In this document: positions 39,514 through 46,302 of the stretch, piece after piece | Layout of the letters: every line of letters begins with the position of its first letter | Position numbering within the stretch: position 1 is the first letter of the stretch | NCBI GenBank assembly: GCA_040285745.1 | Contig: JAUFOR010000008.1 | Location: 744,001-808,000, forward strand | Origin: Barthelona sp. PCE | Taxonomy: Eukaryota; Metamonada: BaSk clade | DNA length: 64,000 nt | Direction of reading: 5' to 3' | Translations under genes and position numbers: made by a program | The notes under the pieces: model-generated | Told to the model about the DNA's origin: nothing | What the model saw: only the letters and a program-made list of their open reading frames with translations | Database searches by the model: none

Positions 39514-39623
39514 AATAAAATAAATAGGAAACCTTAAAATGGTGAGAAATTGAAATACACCCGCATACGTTCTATTCCATTCTCTGTTCAAAATCAATTA
39601 CAGGATCATCCTGATCAGGACCA
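39514..39623 (-). repeat. Split direct repeat A1 of the YR retrotransposon
   Basis: The 110-bp 5' terminus of the element (sense = minus strand), identical to A2 at 33705-33814. It lies just upstream of the gag-like start codon and probably holds the element's promoter. Confidence 0.95.
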
Positions 39624-39767
39624 GGGTCTCCAACGATTGATCACACGACTATTTTCGATATACTTAACCCTTAATTACATGAAATGGAGAAGAAAAACTG
39701 TGCCGGTAATTGTGAATAACCAGCACTATACTTTACACTTTGGTTGCAACTTTTCTGTCAAAATGAT

Positions 39768-39840
39768 GCCTCTTTAGCTCAGTTTGGTAGAGCGACGGAC
39801 TCTTAATCCGTCGGTCGGGGGTTCGATCCCCTCAAGGGGT
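39768..39840 (+). tRNA. tRNA-Lys (anticodon CTT)
   Basis: 73 nt without intron. Acceptor GCCTCTT pairs with AAGGGGT (G1 with U72, others standard or G-U). Anticodon arm ACGGA-CTCTTAA-TCCGT gives CTT (reads AAG). T arm CGGGG-GTTCGAT-CCCCT region. T-rich terminator (ATATTTTTTG) follows. It lies 145 bp beyond the end of the YR retrotransposon. Confidence 0.95.
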
Positions 39841-39919
39841 ATATTTTTTGTGTGTATCAATATTATACTACACATGAATTTATATTTTTTTTACCTCTGA
39901 GTAAAATTCCGTAAACTAA

Positions 39920-39991
39920 TTCTCCATCGTTTAGTGGTTTATGATCCCAGATTCTCACTCTGGAGACCGGGGTTCGATTCCCCGTGGGGAA
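39920..39991 (+). tRNA. tRNA-Glu (anticodon CTC)
   Basis: 72 nt without intron. Acceptor TTCTCCA pairs with TGGGGAA. Anticodon arm CCAGA-TTCTCAC-TCTGG gives CTC (reads GAG). T arm CGGGG-TTCGATT-CCCCG is perfect. T5 follows at once as a Pol III terminator. Confidence 0.95.
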
Positions 39992-40111
39992 GTTTTTATC
40001 ATTCAAATTTGTAGAGCGAAAGAAAGTTCCTGTACCTGTTTTCTTAACCAAAATTTCTCATCTCGAAAAGACTCATAGCTGAAAATCCCATCTTTTTCTG
40101 ATAAACCAACT

Positions 40112-40141
40112 TATTCTCGGTTCGATTCCTCGTCCAGGTAT
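40112..40141 (+). pseudogene. tRNA-like 3' relic
   Basis: TATTCTCGGTTCGATTCCTC followed by GTCCAGGTAT looks like the T arm and acceptor 3' strand of a tRNA, followed by a T6 terminator. The T stem pairs only partly and no D or anticodon arm can be folded upstream, though ACCTG near 40035 could pair with the CAGGT. Probably a decayed third member of the tRNA cluster. Confidence 0.35.
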
Positions 40142-40362
40142 TTTTTGTTTTGTGCTTGAACTGTTGTTGAGTGACGAAGAACGTAGTTGTGTGAAGTGAA
40201 AATGTTGTGAACTATTGCATTAGTAGGCTAAAGTGCAGTACGTTACACAGAATCAGCATAGCTGTGCGAATAATCACTCTTTAATAGCTTTTGATATAAT
40301 CATTATTAATTTTTTACTTTGCAACAAAACTGTGTTGAACAAATAATATTGAACATATTTGT

Positions 40363-42540
40363 TTATAAAAATTCTGCTTCATTATTTGTCTGTGAATGAT
40401 AGTTGGGCATGTGATATTCAACAATGGACGCTTCAGCGAGGAATGAGGGAAGATGGAACGTTTCAACTGTGGGATTCGTTGATTCTGGGTCTTGCTCAAC
40501 GTTAAATGTTTTCAACACCATTGTCTTGGTTTCTTCTTCGTATTTCATAACCTGAACTACATTATTTGGTAGATTTAGGTTGTTTAAAAAATCTCCATTA
40601 AATGTCAAGTTGCTATTTGAAAAAAAATGCGTTTCAATAGTACCATTAACAATGGTTACCTTATATATACCCTGATCCACACTAATATACGAGTCACCTA
40701 CGAAGCTGATGAAATTGTGGCCCTGTATTCGTTCACATTCATCTTCAAATTCATCATTTGTGTACTTATAAATTAGAACAGGTTCCAAAAAGTTGCCTGT
40801 TTCCCAATTAAGACAGTGCAATTGATGCACTTCGGATTCCACACCGTATTTATGTACAACAAAAAGCTGGTGGTCGGCTGTATCTACTAATGGACGGGGG
40901 TTATAGTTAACATTCGCAACATCATTATCATGGTAAAAGATGAAATGCTTCTGAACTTCTACATCATTTTCATCGATCAAAAATTGAAAAAAATTGATTG
41001 ACTCAGAACAAAAAATGCACGCAGAGTTTCCAACGACTGAATAAGAACAATCATTGAAGTATTCATCCTGTGGAAGCTCCAAAATTCTTGTATCTCCCAG
41101 ATAACCATGGGTTGTACCGTTATCATTGTAGCTGACATAAAAAGGTAACCCAGCAATAATGCCCACATTGTTTAATCCAATTTGACAGGAAGTTATTATT
41201 GGTTTTGATTCTGAACCCTCCCAGTGAATTTTAACAACTTCTGAAGACCCATGTCTATCATAACGCTGTGCAAGCATAAAGAAATGCTCTTCCCCAACTG
41301 GGTGAAACGATAGCTTGTTGTAACTTCTTTGAATCCTACCATTACTATTCATAACACTCTTATGTATAACGATTTTCTTTTCTTTGAAGTAAAAGAAACA
41401 TTGCATCCCACTATAATCATTAAAATGTGCTATTCCATCGAACATTACACTTAAAGGGCAAATATTGTCCAAGCGCATCACTTCATTACTGACACTTCTG
41501 TACTTCAACGGACCATAAACACCATCATAATTATTAGCGCCATACAAACAACAAAGTTCATCATGAAAGGAAATGGTTAAGTCAATATGCTTTATGTTGT
41601 CACAAACGAGATCATAGCAACCTAAACGACCAGTTGATGTCTTTAATTCCCCGTTTTCAATATGAACAACAATAAAAATCGAGTTATTTCTTCTGAGGAG
41701 TGCCGAAAATACATTTTGCGTTAATGTGAACAAGATAAACCCAGAACAGCAGTTTGTTTTTAAGTCTTTCAGTTGCGGGAATCTTTCTAATAAGTCAACA
41801 TGGTTCCGTTGACTGTCAATTATGATCAATTCTTCAAATCCAGTTCCAAATGTGGCAGAACAAACACAATCAGCATTAAAACAATCAATACATCTGTTGA
41901 ATTCTTCCAACTGTACGATATTTGGCTCGTGAGACTCGTCCATATCATCAACGCAGAAATTATAGTGGTATATCGAAAAATCACCTTCATTATTGGATAG
42001 TAAAGTATAGTTTGGCGACATTAAAGAAGTTGGATAATCACAATATTCTCCAAGGCATCTATTCTTTTCAGTTAAAATGTTGAAAATGTAACACTTAGTT
42101 AACGACCTATGATTTTCATTATTCTCTCCAATAAAGAATAAAAGATGATTGCTATCCAATGGAAGAATCCGGCTTGCTAAATACCTGTCTTGGTTGTTTA
42201 TCTCAAAAGGCAATGCCACTTTTCTGATCGTATGATCATCACTGGTGATTTCTTCGAAGAAAAGGATGTCAATATCGGTCAGAATATTGTCAGTAAAATT
42301 TTGTTCAAAGACCATATAACCTCCTGTTCCAGCCTTTTGCTTAAAAGAGTATTGAATAGGTTGGCAAGTTTCTTCAAAATATTCACAAAAATCTTTGCCC
42401 TTAACAGCACTTTCTATGAGACTGATACCTGTTTTTTCTCTTGAATTAATCAATCGAAAACCAGACTTATAAAAAAAAATCCTCCCCTCCGGATATGACT
42501 TAATTATTAAGTCATCTTCAAATTTGCGAACCCTGGGCAT
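40363..42540 (-). CDS. MPR-start propeller-like protein 2 (725 aa), unknown family
   Basis: A paralogue of the protein at 31045-33132. It starts at the ATG of MPRVRKFEDDLIIKSYPEG. The 16 codons upstream are open but not shared with the paralogue. It has no signal peptide or transmembrane segment. Short hydrophobic strands alternate with polar turns throughout, as in a beta-propeller, but no WD40, Kelch or RCC1 signature is seen. The most similar block is FNADCVC through RNHVDLLERFPQLK to FTLTQNVF (residues about 225-290). Several Cys are spread through the protein. It faces MPR protein 1 across the retrotransposon and tRNA cluster, so the insertion separates two related genes in convergent orientation. 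Confidence 0.7.
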   Translation of the reverse strand: MPRVRKFEDDLIIKSYPEGRIFFYKSGFRLINSREKTGISLIESAVKGKDFCEYFEETCQPIQYSFKQKAGTGGYMVFEQNFTDNILTDIDILFFEEITSDDHTIRKVALPFEINNQDRYLASRILPLDSNHLLFFIGENNENHRSLTKCYIFNILTEKNRCLGEYCDYPTSLMSPNYTLLSNNEGDFSIYHYNFCVDDMDESHEPNIVQLEEFNRCIDCFNADCVCSATFGTGFEELIIIDSQRNHVDLLERFPQLKDLKTNCCSGFILFTLTQNVFSALLRRNNSIFIVVHIENGELKTSTGRLGCYDLVCDNIKHIDLTISFHDELCCLYGANNYDGVYGPLKYRSVSNEVMRLDNICPLSVMFDGIAHFNDYSGMQCFFYFKEKKIVIHKSVMNSNGRIQRSYNKLSFHPVGEEHFFMLAQRYDRHGSSEVVKIHWEGSESKPIITSCQIGLNNVGIIAGLPFYVSYNDNGTTHGYLGDTRILELPQDEYFNDCSYSVVGNSACIFCSESINFFQFLIDENDVEVQKHFIFYHDNDVANVNYNPRPLVDTADHQLFVVHKYGVESEVHQLHCLNWETGNFLEPVLIYKYTNDEFEDECERIQGHNFISFVGDSYISVDQGIYKVTIVNGTIETHFFSNSNLTFNGDFLNNLNLPNNVVQVMKYEEETKTMVLKTFNVEQDPESTNPTVETFHLPSFLAEASIVEYHMPNYHSQTNNEAEFL

Positions 42541-43537
42541 GGGAAATTGGAATTCACTCACTGATAGAAGTGAGTATGTTGAAAACATTAATTTTCCTGC
42601 AATAAAAGCACTGAGACATAAAATTTATTCAATCAAGAGTATGTAGCAATAGTGTTTTTCAATAATATGTAAGAAATTTTAATCTAGAAGCACAAAGAAA
42701 ACAAGTAAAAAAATTATAAACATTATGAATAATAATAGATACACCTTCATCTAATCGCTCATCAGTTATCAGTCTGGGGCGGTAAGTATATTCCTAAAGT
42801 GCATTTTGAGTATGAATAAACCGTGTTAAAGGTTTATTACATAAAGGCAAGATGGATCCATCCAGAGGACAGTCCACAGTGAATAGCGCACAATTAAAAG
42901 ACCGTTTCAAGCTCAGATATGCACGTAACGTTGCTGTAAACGTATATTCACAGCTTTTTTTACTTTCTGTCAATTAGGAATTAATATTTGGCTGATGAGG
43001 TATATATGAGGGTAAAATTCCACTTACAGTTGTAAAACATAAGAGGGATACCGTTTTGATGATAAAAGTGTTTCTGATTTTCTTCTCGCTTTCGATTTTT
43101 TTGTAGTTTGTATCGCATAAACTGTCTATATCTCCCATTTTGTGCATAGACCTATCCTCACTTTCCTCTAAATGACATCCGAAACTAATGGAAATCGTAA
43201 TTTCTAAAGAAGTTGTGTTTGATTTTGTGGTGTAAGTTAAGAAAGTGTAATTTAGACGATTTATATTATCCACAACTGGGTCAATGGAAGCATGGTGTTC
43301 GATGGCTGCTCTTGTGTCAATCAGTACAGGATTTATACTGATATGGGGTGGAATTTGGGAATTTTTGTTCGTAGGGCGAAAGCTTCATATCTTTGGTGAT
43401 TTTCATGTCTTTTTATCTTCCAGCCTGGTACTTTTGAACAGTGGAATTGTAAGAGTGATTGAAAATGGCATTGTAGGTATTGTTAATATCAATGATTAAT
43501 GTGAAAATTTCGTTTTTAAGGATGGTGTGCTCACCAT
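42541..43537. other. Spacer of about 1 kb without a recognisable gene
   Basis: It lies between the start of MPR protein 2 and the stop of MPR protein 3. Two short frames (42974-43273 minus, opening at GTG; 43284-43499 plus, hydrophobic) have no recognisable domain and I do not call them. No RNA gene could be folded with confidence. Confidence 0.5.
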
Positions 43538-45382
43538 TTAGTGAAGATCTCTGTAATCCGGAATTTTTTTTGTAATGTGAATATAGTGCTTTCCTTCACA
43601 TAACACTTCTGTTAGTGACACAATGCTATTTGTATGAGACAAAAGTTCGAGCTCCTGTGAGTATTCGAATGTTTCCAGCACTATATCGAACCCCATTAAA
43701 TTTTTTTTTGCAGCTCTAATTGTGTAGGGTTCAGGAGACCACAAAAAATACAAATTCGTCTCGAAGCATCCAACCTTTGTGGTTGCATCTTCTGTAACAC
43801 GCACCAGTCCGTCATCATCTAAGAAGGCATCGGGCCCAATAAAAAAAGCAAAACTATCGTGAGCGATCGTTTTGATCACTGTTTCGTTGAATATCACAAC
43901 GACCATCTCCTCTTCATAAGTACAATCTTCATAATCGAATGTTCCGTATTCAACAACAGCCATTTGTGGATTGTGAGGGTTAACTGTGATTGAGATGTCA
44001 TCCGCTTCCATGGTCATGCTCACAGAAGCAACCAACTCGCCATTTTTGTTGAATTCAACAGCCCAAATAATTCCAGTGTCAGCAAACCAAAACATGTTGC
44101 CTTCCATAGTAAATATTGCTGACTCACTGGGCTCCCGTATGAATGCAATCTCATTCTGTGTCTTCAGTACTCTATTGCCACACAATGCAATGTATCGCTC
44201 ATGTGGGAAAATTCCGTTGCAAATATCTTCTTCATAAACAAATGCATCTGTTGAGTTAACAGTGTTACCCATCTTATCAAGTACAGTGAGTTTGCTCGGC
44301 CACTCTTCCCGTGTTACGCTGTATCCATGAGGGTTGAAGTGAACGAATCTGCTTGTGCACTCATTCGCAACAAAGAAATGCGTTATCTGCCGTGATATGC
44401 AGTCGATATACATGCTCTGGGAATGGGATTGGAGAACAACAACCCCATTGACCATGTTAAGAAAGCAATTGGCACAAATTCCATTGGCATTGTGCCCTAT
44501 ATTTGATATTCGGAATTGGCTAACCATCTTTTTCTCCTTAAGCAACACAGTTCCGCAGTCGGAGGACAAAAACATGCCAGCGGGCACATTTGACGAGTCG
44601 GATACCCAAGCACCGTCGCAGTAGGCAAGCATACTCCGGTTGGGTATCGTTATAGTGTACAAGGTTTCTTGATCATAACACGCACTTGATATTATTTCTC
44701 CTCCAGGAGGTGGAGCGACAGTAGAGGTTTCAAACGAAAAAAAACCATTCTCGAAAGATATTGATGTTAGTGCGCCATCAGCAAAAAATAAGTCGGTAGG
44801 AGTTGAGGCGCTGACTAACCGACAGATACACAAGGAGTCAACCTGCTGGATTGGGATGTCAAGCTGTTTGGTGACAACTTTCTTTTGAGAAGCATCGTAT
44901 GTCAACACATAATGAGAATGCTCAACATCATCATATGTGCTGTAGTAAACAAAATTTGTATGTGAGTAAGAATTGCGATGAACTGTACATTGACCATTGA
45001 CCAATAACTCTTCTGATCCATCCATTGGGTTGACCATCATTATGCCTGCTATTCCACAATATATTAGAACAGGACCCATAGCTTTCTCAAATCTCATCCC
45101 ATCTAGATTTTCATCGTACTTAACCTTAACATGCATATCAATTTTGTAAGCATCAGAAATTGATACAAAATCTAAGGTATCAGTTTGTTGAACATAATAT
45201 CTGCCAATTACAGAATCATATCCAGTAGGGGAACGGTCAACAATCAGAAATTGTTCTAAAAGAATAACAATATAGGCGTTTTCGTTGGGTATTTGTTTGT
45301 CAGGATGAAATAGAAGTTGTTTGCTCTCAGAAATAGGTTCTACAAAACCTATATCTGTTGTAAAAGTTTTCCTACGAGGCAT
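43538..45382 (-). CDS. MPR-start propeller-like protein 3 (614 aa), unknown family
   Basis: It begins MPRRKTFTTDIGFVEPISES and has the same overall look as the two MPR proteins to its left: no signal peptide, no membrane segment, many short beta strands separated by polar turns with scattered Cys. Direct residue-level similarity to proteins 1 and 2 is weak beyond the N-terminal MPR and the general plan, so paralogy is plausible but unproven. Upstream in-frame ATGs (for example at 45451) would overlap the divergent SLU7-like gene and are rejected. Its ATG and that of the SLU7-like gene are 60 bp apart, so they share a tiny bidirectional promoter. Confidence 0.65.
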   Translation of the reverse strand: MPRRKTFTTDIGFVEPISESKQLLFHPDKQIPNENAYIVILLEQFLIVDRSPTGYDSVIGRYYVQQTDTLDFVSISDAYKIDMHVKVKYDENLDGMRFEKAMGPVLIYCGIAGIMMVNPMDGSEELLVNGQCTVHRNSYSHTNFVYYSTYDDVEHSHYVLTYDASQKKVVTKQLDIPIQQVDSLCICRLVSASTPTDLFFADGALTSISFENGFFSFETSTVAPPPGGEIISSACYDQETLYTITIPNRSMLAYCDGAWVSDSSNVPAGMFLSSDCGTVLLKEKKMVSQFRISNIGHNANGICANCFLNMVNGVVVLQSHSQSMYIDCISRQITHFFVANECTSRFVHFNPHGYSVTREEWPSKLTVLDKMGNTVNSTDAFVYEEDICNGIFPHERYIALCGNRVLKTQNEIAFIREPSESAIFTMEGNMFWFADTGIIWAVEFNKNGELVASVSMTMEADDISITVNPHNPQMAVVEYGTFDYEDCTYEEEMVVVIFNETVIKTIAHDSFAFFIGPDAFLDDDGLVRVTEDATTKVGCFETNLYFLWSPEPYTIRAAKKNLMGFDIVLETFEYSQELELLSHTNSIVSLTEVLCEGKHYIHITKKIPDYRDLH

Positions 45383-45442
45383 CAAAAGGCAATTCTTCTG
45401 AGAAAGGGATAGTTTGCAAAAAAGCAGCGTAATAATTTTTAT

Positions 45443-46036
45443 ATGGTTCATCACAGAGCTAAGCCCGTGAGATGTCGATTTTGTGGGGCAGTAGACCACT
45501 CATCAGGAAGATGTCCAACAAAATCAGGGAGAAAGCAGAAATCAGTGAATATGTTTAAAGCAGTTAAAACCAGTATCAGGAAAGCTCCAATTCCAACCAC
45601 ATATGAGGAGGCCCGCAGCTCCTGGGCATCATATGATTCAAAGAACTATCAGAAGCACATTATGAAGAAAGAAGAGCTTAAAAAGACACGAGAGGCAAAG
45701 CAGTTCCAAGAGCTCATGTCTATGGTTGAAACAAACCCCGAATTGCTCAAAGATGAGGATTTTTTGAGGCGCTTTCAGAATACAGAGGTTAACGCAGAAG
45801 TTTTAAACACTGTATTAGAGAACGCACAGGTACCGCAATACATCCAGGATATGTTGGGGATGAAGAAAGAAGTGGAAACGGCACCGAGGAAGAAGCTGTT
45901 TGGGGCAGTCGATATTTGGTATCGTGAAGCAAAGGGAGCAGAACATACACAAGTATGGGGTTCGTACTTTGTGAATGGGCGATGGGGCTACATCTGTTGT
46001 AAGTCTTGTGACAGGGAGAGTCGTTGTGTTTGTTGA
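45443..46036 (+). CDS. SLU7: Miniature SLU7-like splicing factor (197 aa)
   Basis: It resembles SLU7/Prp18-step splicing factors, which act in the second catalytic step and 3' splice-site choice. Residues 11-24 are a CCHC zinc knuckle, CRFCGAVDHSSGRC (C-x2-C-x4-H-x4-C), at the place of the SLU7 CENCGAMTHKKKDC knuckle. The next block, SSWASYDSKNYQKHIMKKEE, parallels the DRWNGYNPEEHMKIVEEY block. The C-terminus HTQVWGSYFVNGRWGYICCK parallels the family's [20 protein letters not shown]. The roughly 150-250 residues normally between these blocks are cut to about 100, and the basic tail after the WGY block is lost. Human SLU7 is 586 aa and yeast 382. A shortened but complete-looking protein is likely; another zinc-knuckle protein with convergent blocks is the alternative. 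Confidence 0.75.
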   Translation: MVHHRAKPVRCRFCGAVDHSSGRCPTKSGRKQKSVNMFKAVKTSIRKAPIPTTYEEARSSWASYDSKNYQKHIMKKEELKKTREAKQFQELMSMVETNPELLKDEDFLRRFQNTEVNAEVLNTVLENAQVPQYIQDMLGMKKEVETAPRKKLFGAVDIWYREAKGAEHTQVWGSYFVNGRWGYICCKSCDRESRCVC

Positions 46037-46302
46037 TTTTAAAGACTTTCTTTCATTATGATGGAAGGTTTTCAGCAAATTGACTATGTTCAAAGCTTAT
46101 AGTGGGAGGTTGAAATTCTTATTGGATTTCTTATGGTACAATTGAGAGATAAAGAATTTTGTTTTCTATGTATACTATTAATGAGATATTGTGAAATTAT
46201 TCAGTCCATTATGGTGTGAATTTCGATATTGGGAACATGTACATGAGGGATATATAAGTAAAAACCTGTTAAATCGTTTTTTTCTTTGTTAGCGCATTTA
46301 AT

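Larger units (their letters stand above)
33538..39623 (-). mobile_element. DIRS/Ngaro-type tyrosine-recombinase retrotransposon (6086 bp), apparently intact
   Basis: It has split direct repeats instead of LTRs. In sense (minus) order: A1 (39514-39623), gag-like ORF, pol ORF, B1 (33815-33944), A2 (33705-33814), 37-nt spacer, B2 (33538-33667). A1 equals A2 over 110 bp and B1 equals B2 over 130 bp without a visible mismatch, and B1 abuts A2 exactly. That is the A1-ORFs-B1-A2-B2 layout of PAT/Ngaro elements. Pol carries reverse transcriptase, RNase H and tyrosine recombinase, and there is no integrase, protease or visible target-site duplication. Open frames and perfect repeats point to a recent, perhaps active, insertion. 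Confidence 0.95.

Noticed and set aside
33538-39623. Reading the retroelement as an LTR (gypsy/copia) element
   Set aside because: The repeats are split and partly internal, there is no protease or DDE integrase, and a tyrosine recombinase is present.
42740-42789. Possible U1 snRNA 5' end (ATACTTACC on the minus strand) or C/D snoRNA (TGATGA, CTGA nearby)
   Set aside because: Only the first nine bases fit; no U1 stem-loops follow and the Sm-like T run is ordinary for AT-rich DNA. Too weak to call.
42974-43499. Two short frames on opposite strands between MPR proteins 2 and 3
   Set aside because: One opens at GTG, and the other is a 71-residue hydrophobic stretch. Neither has family features.
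45383-45499. N-terminal extension of MPR protein 3 from upstream ATG/TTG codons
   Set aside because: It would overlap the divergent SLU7-like gene and does not resemble the N-termini of the other MPR proteins.
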